64,000 nucleotides of DNA from Massilia rhizosphaerae (GTDB taxonomy: Bacteria; Pseudomonadota; Gammaproteobacteria; Burkholderiales; Burkholderiaceae_D), in contig NZ_JADKYX010000005.1 of NCBI RefSeq assembly GCF_016093545.1, positions 186,001-250,000 on the forward strand, given 5' to 3'. The notes beneath the pieces were generated by a model. That model searched no databases. It was not told where the DNA came from and saw only the letters and a list, made by a program, of their open reading frames with translations. The position numbers were made by a program, and so were the translations under genes. Of the stretch, positions 8,597 through 16,958 are shown piece after piece; within the stretch, counting starts at the first letter, position 1, and each line of letters opens with the position of its first letter.

Positions 8597-8830
8597 CGCC
8601 TGCAGGTGGTGCAGGGTGACGGAGCCGCCGCGGCCCAGGTCGGCCGAATCGAAGATGCGCTGGAAGCAGGCGACGTCCGTGTCGATGACGGCCGGTCCGG
8701 ACGGCAGCGAGCGCGCCAGCGCCAGGTCGAGCGCGAGGGTGGCGTAATGGGTCTGGGCGGCGAAGGCTTCCGCCAGGTTGCGCAGATTGCGTTGCCTGGC
8801 TGGCGGCGGTGAGGGCGTGGAATCGCGCAC
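8585..8830 (-). CDS. Small hypothetical protein (uncertain)
   Basis: An 81-residue frame starting at GTG 8830; a TTG at 8839 is an alternative, and neither has a good ribosome-binding site. Its 3' end overlaps the end of the convergent SDR by 12 bases. The composition looks protein-like rather than a GC shadow: it has helical Ala/Leu-rich segments and a well-mixed stretch with Asp, Cys, Phe and His (VIDTDVACFQRIFDS). It fills what would otherwise be a 295-base gap before the histidine kinase. No recognisable family. Confidence 0.4.
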   Translation of the reverse strand: MRDSTPSPPPARQRNLRNLAEAFAAQTHYATLALDLALARSLPSGPAVIDTDVACFQRIFDSADLGRGGSVTLHHLQASSA

Positions 8831-8891
8831 GGTCGTCAATACAATGGAGGTGAGCCCGAGTATAAACCGGCCCGCGCCCGCGCGGGGGGCG

Positions 8892-10376
8892 TCAGATCCT
8901 GGGCAGCCGGATGACGACGCGCAGGCCGTGGGGCTCGGCGTCCTGCAGGTCGACGGTGCCGCCGTGCTGGGTGACGATCTCCTTCACGATGGCGAGGCCA
9001 AGCCCGCAGCCTTCGCCCTCGTCCGTCGCGCGCACGAAGCGCTCGAACACGCGGCCGAGGTCGCCCGGCGCGATGCCGGGACCGTTGTCGCTGATGACGA
9101 TCCGGACGTTCGCGTCGTCCGGTTCGATGCGGACCGTGATCTCGCCGCCCCGGCCGGTGTACTTGATCGCGTTGTCGAGCACGTTCGTCAACGCCTCCCT
9201 CAGCAACAGGGCGTTCGCCTCGATCTGCAACGGCGCGCTGCCCTCCGGCGGCGCGTCGTCGTCCATGCCGAGGTCGACGCCGGCACGCAAGGCGCGCGGC
9301 ACGAACTCGGCGACGATGTCCTGCACGAAGGCGCGCAGGGGCAGGGGCGCCATGTCGGACGCCATCACGGCGTCCGGATCGGCGCGCGCCAGCATCAGCA
9401 ACTGCGCGATCAGGTGGGCGCCGCGGGTGGCGCTCTGGTCGACCAGCTTCAGCCGCGCGATCAGCGCCGGATCGTCGGTCGCCGCGATGGCCAGCGCCGT
9501 CTGGCTCTTCAGGCCCGCGAGCGGCGTGCGCAACTGGTGGGCCGCGTCGGCGATGAACCGTTTTTGCGCGCTCACGCTCTGGCGCACCGAGGCCAGGAGT
9601 TCGTTCAACGCGCGGACCAGGGACCTGACTTCCTGCGGCGCCGATTCGATCTGCAGCGGCGCCAGGTCGATCGGCGAGCGTCCTTCGACCTCCTTGCGCA
9701 GGCGCAGCAGCGGCGCCAGTCCGGCGCCCGTGCCGACCCAGACGATGATGGTCATCAGGGGAATCAGCGCGGACAGCGGCAGCAGCGTATCGATCAGGAT
9801 CCCCTGGAAGATGTTCTCGCGACGCGCCATGTCGCGCGCCACCTGGACGAGCATCCACTGCTGCTTGCCTTCGGGTTCGCCATAGGGCAGGTAAAGCGCC
9901 GCGATCCTGACCTTGACGTGATGCCCGGGCCCGTGCGTGCCGGCGGGCGGCGGCGAAATGATCTCGCCGTCGTAGAAATACGGTTCGTTCAGCCGGGGCG
10001 GCATGTCCTTCGGCGGCATCGGGATGCTGTTATTGCCGAGTATGAATTCGCCCGGCGGCGTGCTCACCATATAGAACAGGCGGTCGTTGGGATCGGCTTC
10101 GAGCACCTCCTGCGCCGCGCGCGGAAAGTCGATCAGCAGGCCGTTGCCGATGGGTTTGACGCGCCGCGCCAGCACGCGGGTCGCCTGGGACAGCGTCGCG
10201 TCGGCGGCCTGGTTGACGTACCGGACCGCGAGGCGGTAGGTGGCGATGCCGCCCGCGAGCCACAGCACCAGCTGCGGCAGCAGCACCCAGATGACCAGTT
10301 GGCGCCGCAGCGACTGGTTGCGGGGACCGATGCGCAAGCGCCGCAGTATGCCCCGCCGCTCAGCCCGGCCGTCCAT
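8892..10376 (-). CDS. TctE-like sensor histidine kinase
   Basis: 494 residues. The start is the ATG at 10376, which overlaps the 3' end of the response-regulator gene by 17 bases. An N-terminal membrane helix (VIWVLLPQLVLWLAGGIATY) is followed by a periplasmic domain of the two-component sensor N-terminal type, a second membrane segment near residue 205, and a HAMP-like linker. The HisKA box is ADAAHQLRTPLAGLKSQTAL with His near 276. The ATPase boxes are LDNAIKYTGRGG, SDNGPGIAPGDLGRVFERF and GCGLGLAIVKEI. All catalytic motifs are intact. The family often responds to carboxylates (TctE) or sugars. The divergent substrate-binding protein next door is a candidate ligand presenter. Confidence 0.9.
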   Translation of the reverse strand: MDGRAERRGILRRLRIGPRNQSLRRQLVIWVLLPQLVLWLAGGIATYRLAVRYVNQAADATLSQATRVLARRVKPIGNGLLIDFPRAAQEVLEADPNDRLFYMVSTPPGEFILGNNSIPMPPKDMPPRLNEPYFYDGEIISPPPAGTHGPGHHVKVRIAALYLPYGEPEGKQQWMLVQVARDMARRENIFQGILIDTLLPLSALIPLMTIIVWVGTGAGLAPLLRLRKEVEGRSPIDLAPLQIESAPQEVRSLVRALNELLASVRQSVSAQKRFIADAAHQLRTPLAGLKSQTALAIAATDDPALIARLKLVDQSATRGAHLIAQLLMLARADPDAVMASDMAPLPLRAFVQDIVAEFVPRALRAGVDLGMDDDAPPEGSAPLQIEANALLLREALTNVLDNAIKYTGRGGEITVRIEPDDANVRIVISDNGPGIAPGDLGRVFERFVRATDEGEGCGLGLAIVKEIVTQHGGTVDLQDAEPHGLRVVIRLPRI

Positions 10377-11055
10377 CGGCGCGCTCGACGGCCAGCAGGT
10401 AGCCGAGTCCGCGGATGGTGCGGATTTCGAGTCCCGAACCTTCCAGCTTGCGGCGCAGGCGGTGGATGTGGACTTCCGCCGTATTGCCGGCGCCGACTTC
10501 GGTGCCGTCGCCGGCCCACGCGGCGGCGATCTGGTCCTTCGTGACGACCTTGTCGGCATGGACCAGCAGCAGCTCGAGCAGCGTCGATTCGCGCGGGCTC
10601 AGTTCGACGGGCTCGCCATGGATGACCGCCCGCCGCGCGGCCCGGTCGAAATGCAGGCCCGCCACCGCCACGTCGCCGTTGGCGGCGGGGTCCTTGCGCG
10701 CGCGCCGCAACACGGCGCGCAGGCGCGCCTCCAGTTCCGGGAACTCGAACGGCTTGGTCATGTAATCGTCCGCGCCGGCGTTCAGGCCCGCGACGCGGCT
10801 GTCGAGCCGGTCGAGCGCCGTGAGGACGACCACGGGCAGGTCGGGGTGGCTCGCCCGCAGCTTCTTCAGCACCGTGAGCCCGTCGATCATGGGCAGGCCC
10901 AGGTCGATGATGGCGATGTCGAACTTCTGCTTGGCGAGCAGGTATTCTGCGACCGGGCCGTTGGGCGCATGCTCAACGGTAAAGCCCGCGCTGTTCAACT
11001 GGGCAGTCAAACCATTGGCAAGGATGGGGTCGTCTTCGGCGAGTAATAGCTGCAT
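10360..11055 (-). CDS. TctD-like OmpR-family response regulator
   Basis: 231 residues. The receiver domain has the acidic pair (AEDD, residues 7-9), the phosphoacceptor Asp51 in IIDLGLP, Thr and Lys of the switch region (VVLTALD and MTKPFEF), then an OmpR winged helix with ELSPRESTLLELLLVHADKVVTKDQI and IRTIRGLGYLL. It is the first gene of a two-gene operon with the kinase. It faces the substrate-binding-protein gene across a 129-base intergenic region containing a perfect 9-base inverted repeat at its two ends. Confidence 0.92.
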   Translation of the reverse strand: MQLLLAEDDPILANGLTAQLNSAGFTVEHAPNGPVAEYLLAKQKFDIAIIDLGLPMIDGLTVLKKLRASHPDLPVVVLTALDRLDSRVAGLNAGADDYMTKPFEFPELEARLRAVLRRARKDPAANGDVAVAGLHFDRAARRAVIHGEPVELSPRESTLLELLLVHADKVVTKDQIAAAWAGDGTEVGAGNTAEVHIHRLRRKLEGSGLEIRTIRGLGYLLAVERADGRPG

Positions 11056-11061
11056 TTCACA

Positions 11062-11157
11062 ATATTAACGGATTACGGGACTTGTCACAATGCGGCCTCC
11101 GGCGTAAAAATCGCGGTCCCTGTGCGGCTTCACAGGACGAGCGAGTCACGTTAATAT
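11062..11157. promoter_or_regulatory. Divergent promoter region with inverted ATATTAACG repeats
   Basis: ATATTAACG at 11062-11070 and its exact reverse complement CGTTAATAT at 11149-11157 lie just inside the starts of the response-regulator and substrate-binding-protein genes. They are symmetric to the two divergent genes and are plausible binding half-sites for the regulator. Confidence 0.4.
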
Positions 11158-11184
11158 CCGATGCATACGTTCCAGGAGTCAATC

Positions 11185-12462
11185 ATGGCAATTTCCCCCA
11201 TTCGATGCCCTGCCGGATGGCGTGCCGCGATCGTCCTGGCGGCCGCATGTGCCGCTACCGCCGTCCACGCGGGCCAGCTCGAGGTGCTGCACTACTGGGA
11301 CGTGGGCGACGACGCGAGGGCTGCGCAAGTATTGAAATCGGTGGTGCGGCGCCAGGGGCATACCTGGAAGGATTTCACCGTGTCCGCCGACCCGAACGGC
11401 TTTCCGCTGTCCCTGCTGCGGTCGCGCGTCCTGTCGGGGAATCCCCCGGCCGCGGCCCAGATCATGCCGCCCGTCATCCAGCAGTGGGCGCGCGAAGGCC
11501 TCCTGGCCAACATGGACGACGTGGCGCGCGCTGGCCATTGGGACGCCGTGCTGCCCCAGGCGGTCCGCGACGCCGTGAAGTACAGGGGGCGCTATGTCGC
11601 GGTGCCGCTCAACGTCCATCGCATCAACTGGCTGTGGATTAACATGCGGGTGCTGAAGGCGGCCAATGCGCGGGTGCCGACGACGTGGGACGAATTCTTT
11701 GCCGCCGCCGACGCGATGAAGCGCGCGGGATACGTCGCCGTCGCCCATGGCGGGCAGCCGTGGCAGGATTTCGTCCTGTTCGAAAGCGTCGCGCTGGGCG
11801 TGGGCGGCGTCGACTTTTACCGCAAGGCGTTCGTCGCCCTCGATCCCGGCATCCTGGCCGGGCCGGTCATGGAACGGGTGCTGCAGACCTTCCGGCGCAT
11901 CAAGGCCTATACCGACCCGGCGGTCATGGGGCGCGACTGGATTCAGGCGTCCTCGACGCTGGTGAAAGGGGAGGCCGGCATGCAATTGATGGGGGATTGG
12001 GCGAAACCGGTTTTCGTGGCCGCGCAAAAGAGCGCCGGCCTGGAGTTCGCCTGCGTGCCCGCGCCCGGTACGGCGAAGGCCTTTTCGTTTGCCGTCGATT
12101 CGTTTGCGATGTTCAAGATCAAGAATCCCGCGAACGTCGCGGCGCAGAAAGATTTTGCCGCGGACTTGCTGGCACCGGACGTGCAGCAGGAATTCAATCT
12201 CGAGAAAGGGTCGATTCCGGTCCGCCTGGGCCTGGATCTCGGCAGATTCGACGCCTGCGCCAGGCAATCGGGCGCCGCGTTCGCGGCCGCCGCGCATGCC
12301 AATACCCTGGTGCCCAGCATCTCGATGTCCGTCCCGCCCGTGGTCGAGGACGCCATGCGCGAATCCATCAGCGCCTATTGGCACGACGACCGCATCACCG
12401 CCGAAGCGACGATGGCGCGCCTGGCCGCCGTCGCACGCCTCCATCCTCCGGTTCGTCCGTAA
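11185..12462 (+). CDS. Extracellular solute-binding protein, family 1 (sugar type)
   Basis: 425 residues from the ATG at 11185, which has AGGAG seven bases upstream (an upstream ATG at 11161 lacks one). The signal peptide ends at AVHA. The mature protein begins QLEVLHYWDVGDDARAAQVL, the usual opening of ABC-type sugar-binding proteins. Other family features are IMPPVIQQWAREGLLANMDDVA, NVHRINWLWINMRVL, and the AGMQLMGDWAKPVF hinge segment. No permease or ATPase gene accompanies it. It is instead divergent from a two-component system, so it may work as a sensing accessory or supply a transporter encoded elsewhere. Confidence 0.85.
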   Translation: MAISPIRCPAGWRAAIVLAAACAATAVHAGQLEVLHYWDVGDDARAAQVLKSVVRRQGHTWKDFTVSADPNGFPLSLLRSRVLSGNPPAAAQIMPPVIQQWAREGLLANMDDVARAGHWDAVLPQAVRDAVKYRGRYVAVPLNVHRINWLWINMRVLKAANARVPTTWDEFFAAADAMKRAGYVAVAHGGQPWQDFVLFESVALGVGGVDFYRKAFVALDPGILAGPVMERVLQTFRRIKAYTDPAVMGRDWIQASSTLVKGEAGMQLMGDWAKPVFVAAQKSAGLEFACVPAPGTAKAFSFAVDSFAMFKIKNPANVAAQKDFAADLLAPDVQQEFNLEKGSIPVRLGLDLGRFDACARQSGAAFAAAAHANTLVPSISMSVPPVVEDAMRESISAYWHDDRITAEATMARLAAVARLHPPVRP

Positions 12463-12857
12463 CCGTTAATCTTCGTTAAGCGACTGCCCCCGGAACGGCC
12501 CGCAGGCCGGGTCCGGCTTTCGCCTTTTCTCCCGGAAATAACGGTGTTCCGTATCTAGTACGCACCAGATGTTGCCTGAATGCCGCGTTACGTCAATATG
12601 TATGAAATCGATTGACATGCCGAAATCCCAAAGCTTAAACTTCATTAATGACAGATTAATTCCAAGTGAATGCGTCGTTAAGATTGTAACTTTTTCACTT
12701 CACTTGAATTGACATCGTCTCTTTGGCGATCGCGCACGCGCCCGGGGCTGGCCGGCAACGCGTGACCTGGAATCGATAGTCAAAGCAAAACAACTAGGGA
12801 CGGAGTCCGCACTCGACATCGAACGTGGACCGATCAGAAAAACGGGAAGGAGAAGAC
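12463..12857 (+). promoter_or_regulatory. Promoter and leader of the first TonB-dependent receptor
   Basis: This 395-base gap holds the weak terminator above and a strong sigma-70-like promoter: TTGACA at 12612-12617, an 18-base spacer, and TAAACT at 12636-12641. TGAAATCGATTGAC (12603-12616) overlaps the -35 box and resembles the TGAAATCGATTTCA palindrome found at 41446 and 61685. A second TTGACA near 12714 has no good -10 partner. The remainder, to the GTG at 12858, is an untranslated leader of about 210 bases. Confidence 0.6.
12490..12520 (+). terminator. Probable weak terminator
   Basis: An imperfect hairpin, CCGGAaCGGCC / GGCCGggTCCGG, is followed by CTTTCGCCTTTT. It lies 28 bases after the substrate-binding-protein stop. 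Confidence 0.4.
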
Positions 12858-15800
12858 GTGAACCAATTCAGGAAAACGGCAATTGCCGTGGGCGTTTCCC
12901 AATGCGTGCTGTTGGCCAGCGGTATGGCCTATGCGCAAACGACGCCTGCCGCCGACAAGGCCGATAAAGACAAGACGGTGTCCGTGGTGGTGGTCGGCCA
13001 GCGCGCATCGCTGGAAAACGCGCAGAAGATCAAGCAGAACGCGGACGAGGTCGTCGATTCGATCGTCGCCGACGACATCGGCAAGCTGCCGGACCGTTCG
13101 GTGACCGAGGTGCTGCAGCGCGTGGTCGGCGTGACCATCGACCGCACCATGGTCAAGGGCGATCCTGAACACTATTCCGTCGAAGGCTCGGGCGTGACGA
13201 TCCGCGGCCTGTCCTATGTGCGCTCGGAGCTCAATGGCCGCGACTCGTTCTCCGCCAACGGCGGCCGCTCGCTGAACTTCGAAGACGTGCCGCCGGAACT
13301 GATGGCCGGCGTCGACGTCTACAAGAACCCGTCGGCCGAACAGATCGAAGGCGGCATCAGCGGCCTGGTCAATCTGCGCACGGCCTTGCCGTTCGACTTC
13401 GCGGGCCGCAAGGTCTCCATGTCCGTGCAGGACACGTATTCGACGCTGAAGAAGGGCAAGCCCCAGCCGTCGTACACGATGATGTTCTCCAACCGCTGGA
13501 AGACCCGCTTCGGCGAATTCGGCGCCCTGGTCGACCTGGCCACGTCGGAAAGCGGCACCCGCACCGACGCCTTCCAGGTTTCGCCGTATTATCCGCGCAC
13601 CGACATCGAGCCGGGCAAGACCGTCTGGGTGCCGAATGCCGCGAGCTACCGTTCGCTCGAATTCGACCGCAAGCGCGACGGTGCCTATGCCGCATTCCAG
13701 TGGAAACCGAACAGCAAGGTCCAGTCCTCGCTGACCTACTTCAAGTCGCGCTACAAGATGAAGTGGGACGAGCAGGCGATCTTCAGCGCGGCGTCGCCCT
13801 ACAACCTCCAGGTGGCGAACGGCACCTACGACGCCATGGGCGCGCTGGCCAGCGGCTTGCTGACGAGTCCGGCGGACGGCGGCGTCAACTTCAACGACGA
13901 TACCCGCACCTCGACGCGCAAGTCGGACACGACCGACATCTCGTGGAACCTGCGCTGGCGCCTGAACAGCGCGTGGACCGTCACGACGGACCTGCAGAAA
14001 ATCCGCGCCACGACCGGCAGCTTCGACTCGACGGTCGCCACCGGCCTGCAGGTTCCGAAGATGGGGATGGACATGACGCAGACGCCGGTGCGCCTGACGT
14101 TCGACGACGCCGACCGCGCGTTCATGGCCGACCCGAACAATTACTACTGGGGCTTCACCATGGAGCACCGGGACGCCAGCGTCGCCAACGAGAAGGCCTG
14201 GAAGACCGACGTCAAGTACGAGTTCGACAACCCGATCCTGCGCGACCTGCGCATCGGCGTGCGCCTGACCGATCGCGATGCGACGACGATCAATTCCGTG
14301 CCGGGTTATAACTGGGCCGCGATCACGCAGCCGTGGCAGGTCGGACCGGTCGGTTCGTGGCAGCCGCTGTCGCACCTGGCCTACCTGGGCGATCCGCGCT
14401 TCTCCGCCGGCACGCACCTGAACACGTTCCCCAACTTCTTCAACGGCAAGATGTCGGTGCCGAGCGTGGTGGTGCCGGACGTTGCGCTGGCCGACGGCTA
14501 TCCGGGCTCGTACGAGAAGCTGCACCAGTTCTACAACGTGCTGTGCGCGGAACGCAGCGGCGGCACGCTGGACAGCTGCGGTGCGTGGAAGCCGGCTTCG
14601 TTCGGCACCGATCCGTCGGGCACCAACGACCAGCAGGAGCGCAGCAAGGCCCTGTACTCGCAGCTGCGCTTCGGCTTCGACGACCTGAAATACCCGATCG
14701 ACGGCAATATCGGCGTGCGCTATGTGAAGACCAATATGGTGGCGCACGGCTACACGGTGTTCAACTTCTCCGCCCCGAACATCCCGGCCGGTGCCACGGT
14801 GACCGGCGCGTCGATCCCGAACATCCCGAACTTCCAGCAGAAGGCGGATTTCGACAACACGTACAGCAACGTGCTGCCCACGCTGAACCTGCGCATGAAG
14901 GCGACGGACAAGCTGCAATTCCGCTTCGCCTACGGCCGTGCGATGACGCGTCCGGACTTCACGCAACTGCAGGCATATACGAACCTGTCCGAAGCGGCCG
15001 ACACGACGACCAATACCCAGTCCAACGTCGTCACGGTGAGCAATGTCAGGCTCACGGGTACCGGCAGCGGCAATCCGAACCTGCGTCCGATCATGGCCAA
15101 GCAGGCCGACTTGACGGCCGAGTGGTATTTCGCGCCGACGGGTTCGCTGACGGCCGCGCTGTTCCACAAGAAGCTCAGCGACGTCATCATCAACCAGAGC
15201 TACAACTTCGCGCTGCCGGACGTGAACGGCACGATGCACGACTTCGTGACGACGGGTCCGGTCAACGGTGCGAACGGCACGGCCAAGGGTATCGAACTGG
15301 CTTACCAGCAGTACTTCGACATGCTGCCGGGCTGGCTGTCGGGCTTCGGCATGCAGGCCAACTACACGTACGTGAAGAGCCATCTGGACCTGTATCACCC
15401 GGTCTACCAGGTGTACTGCACGGGCGGCAGCGGTGCCGACAACCTGAACATGAACATGAACGGTTGCGACGTCGACGGCAAGACCTTCGGCAACCTGCCG
15501 CTCAACGGGCTGTCGAAGAACGCGTACAACCTGGCGCTGTTGTACGACCGTGGTCCGATCTCGGCGCGGGTGGCCTACGCCTGGCGTTCGAAGTCGCTGG
15601 AGGCGGTCAACGCCAACGGCACGAACGGCGGCAACGGCCTGGATACCAATCCGAACAGCCCGACGGTCGGCCAGCAAAACGTCAACTTTGCGCTGCCGAC
15701 CTGGTCGGACGCATACGGCCAGGTCGACGCGTCGATCTTCTACAAGTTCAGCGACGACCTGACGATCGGCCTCGAGGCGCAGAACCTGACCAACACCATG

Positions 15801-15896
15801 TACAAGCAGTTGATGCAGCAAGGTATCGGCTACAAGGTGCGTGGTGCCTACGTGACCGGCCCGCGTTACACGGCGCAGCTGCGTTACTCGTTCTAA
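12858..15896 (+). CDS. TonB-dependent outer-membrane receptor 1
   Basis: 1012 residues from a GTG with AAGGAG six bases upstream. It has a signal peptide (ending GMAYAQ) and a TonB-box-like SVVVVGQRA. The plug domain has VVDSIVADDIGKLPDRSVTEVLQ and ends with VYKNPSAEQIEGGISGLVNL. A long beta-barrel follows, ending in the aromatic RYSF typical of outer-membrane insertion. The type is the Caulobacter-like receptor family that imports plant oligosaccharides. Its position ahead of an esterase and four GH74 genes suggests uptake of xyloglucan fragments. A hairpin terminator follows, so the esterase may depend on read-through or on its own promoter. Confidence 0.92.
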   Translation: MNQFRKTAIAVGVSQCVLLASGMAYAQTTPAADKADKDKTVSVVVVGQRASLENAQKIKQNADEVVDSIVADDIGKLPDRSVTEVLQRVVGVTIDRTMVKGDPEHYSVEGSGVTIRGLSYVRSELNGRDSFSANGGRSLNFEDVPPELMAGVDVYKNPSAEQIEGGISGLVNLRTALPFDFAGRKVSMSVQDTYSTLKKGKPQPSYTMMFSNRWKTRFGEFGALVDLATSESGTRTDAFQVSPYYPRTDIEPGKTVWVPNAASYRSLEFDRKRDGAYAAFQWKPNSKVQSSLTYFKSRYKMKWDEQAIFSAASPYNLQVANGTYDAMGALASGLLTSPADGGVNFNDDTRTSTRKSDTTDISWNLRWRLNSAWTVTTDLQKIRATTGSFDSTVATGLQVPKMGMDMTQTPVRLTFDDADRAFMADPNNYYWGFTMEHRDASVANEKAWKTDVKYEFDNPILRDLRIGVRLTDRDATTINSVPGYNWAAITQPWQVGPVGSWQPLSHLAYLGDPRFSAGTHLNTFPNFFNGKMSVPSVVVPDVALADGYPGSYEKLHQFYNVLCAERSGGTLDSCGAWKPASFGTDPSGTNDQQERSKALYSQLRFGFDDLKYPIDGNIGVRYVKTNMVAHGYTVFNFSAPNIPAGATVTGASIPNIPNFQQKADFDNTYSNVLPTLNLRMKATDKLQFRFAYGRAMTRPDFTQLQAYTNLSEAADTTTNTQSNVVTVSNVRLTGTGSGNPNLRPIMAKQADLTAEWYFAPTGSLTAALFHKKLSDVIINQSYNFALPDVNGTMHDFVTTGPVNGANGTAKGIELAYQQYFDMLPGWLSGFGMQANYTYVKSHLDLYHPVYQVYCTGGSGADNLNMNMNGCDVDGKTFGNLPLNGLSKNAYNLALLYDRGPISARVAYAWRSKSLEAVNANGTNGGNGLDTNPNSPTVGQQNVNFALPTWSDAYGQVDASIFYKFSDDLTIGLEAQNLTNTMYKQLMQQGIGYKVRGAYVTGPRYTAQLRYSF

Positions 15897-15939
15897 GGCC
15901 TCGCACACAGTTTATCTCCTCTGCTTAACGGCAGATTTT

Positions 15940-15969
15940 GGGGCAGCCTCGGCTTGCCCCTTTTTTTTT
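15940..15969 (+). terminator. Rho-independent terminator after receptor 1
   Basis: The stem GGGGCA / TGCCCC, with an extended inner helix, is followed by nine T residues. Confidence 0.8.
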
Positions 15970-15997
15970 CATCATCATCACCGAGAGGATCACATCC

Positions 15998-16897
15998 ATG
16001 CGAAAACTGCTTCTTACCCTGCTGTTGTGCGTCGCCGCCGGCGCCCAGGCGCAAACGGAGGTCGTCAAGCTGTGGCCGGAAGGCGTGCCGAATGCACGGG
16101 CGAACCCCGGTCCCGAACATCTCGACGGTGACCGCATCAGCAATATCTCGGAGCCGACGCTGACCGTGTATCCGGCCGCCATCGACCGCGCCGCCCACAC
16201 CGCCGTCATCGTCTGCCCGGGCGGCGGCTACGAGTTCCTGTCGTTCACGCGCGAGGGCCGCCAGTATGCGCAGTGGCTGTCGCATCTGGGCATCACCGCG
16301 TTCGTGCTCAAGTCCCGCCTGCGCGACTATGGCCATCCGGCGCCGCTGCAGGACGTGCTGCGCGCGATCCGCATGGTGCGCTCGCAGGCGGCGAAATACG
16401 GCGTCGCGCCGGACCGCATCGGCGTCATGGGCAGCTCGGCCGGCGGTCACCTGGCGGCCAGCGCGTCGACGCTGTACGACAATCCGGCCGGACGCACTGG
16501 CGCCCCGCTCGACGCCGTCAGCGCGCGTCCCGACTTCGCGATCCTGATGTATCCGGTGATCACGATGGACCCGCAGTATGCCCACATGGGATCGCGCTAC
16601 GCGCTGCTCGGCGCCCATCCGTCGCCCGAACTCGTCCGCCTGATGTCGGCCGAGAAGCAGGTGACGTCGAAGACGCCGCCGACCCTGTTGATGCATTCGC
16701 AGGACGATGGCGTCGTCCCGATCGCCAACAGCATCCTCTATTTCGAGGCACTGACCCGGGCCCACGTGCCGGCGGAGATGTATTTCTTCGAAAAGGGCGG
16801 CCACGGCATGGCGATGAATCCCGGCCTCGGCAACGCATCCGACTGGCCGCAGCGGGCCGAAGCGTGGCTGCGCTACCGCAAGCTGATCGTGCAATGA
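15998..16897 (+). CDS. Exported alpha/beta-hydrolase, probable carbohydrate acetylesterase
   Basis: 299 residues from the ATG at 15998 (GAGAGGA upstream), with a signal peptide ending at GAQAQ. The hydrolase motifs are complete: an oxyanion motif CPGGGYEFLS, the nucleophile Ser147 in GSSAGGH, Asp in HSQDDGVVP (about 236) and His in GGHGMAMN (about 269). The sequence is of the BD-FAE/acetyl-xylan-esterase-like group (PGGGY and GHGF-type). Placed between a TonB receptor and GH74 xyloglucanases, it most likely deacetylates xyloglucan or another hemicellulose. A feruloyl esterase activity is an alternative. It ends 61 bases before the first GH74 gene. Confidence 0.82.
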   Translation: MRKLLLTLLLCVAAGAQAQTEVVKLWPEGVPNARANPGPEHLDGDRISNISEPTLTVYPAAIDRAAHTAVIVCPGGGYEFLSFTREGRQYAQWLSHLGITAFVLKSRLRDYGHPAPLQDVLRAIRMVRSQAAKYGVAPDRIGVMGSSAGGHLAASASTLYDNPAGRTGAPLDAVSARPDFAILMYPVITMDPQYAHMGSRYALLGAHPSPELVRLMSAEKQVTSKTPPTLLMHSQDDGVVPIANSILYFEALTRAHVPAEMYFFEKGGHGMAMNPGLGNASDWPQRAEAWLRYRKLIVQ

Positions 16898-16958
16898 GCG
16901 CACGGCAGCCTGCACCGCATTCAACCCCGACATCAAAGACACCAGAGACATCAAAGAC

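Noticed and set aside
10377..10559. Extension of the TctE-like kinase to 10559
   Set aside because: The added residues are the shadow of the response regulator; the first membrane helix begins just after the ATG at 10376.
12834..15908. A 1024-codon minus-strand open frame opposite TonB receptor 1
   Set aside because: Antisense shadow of the receptor gene.
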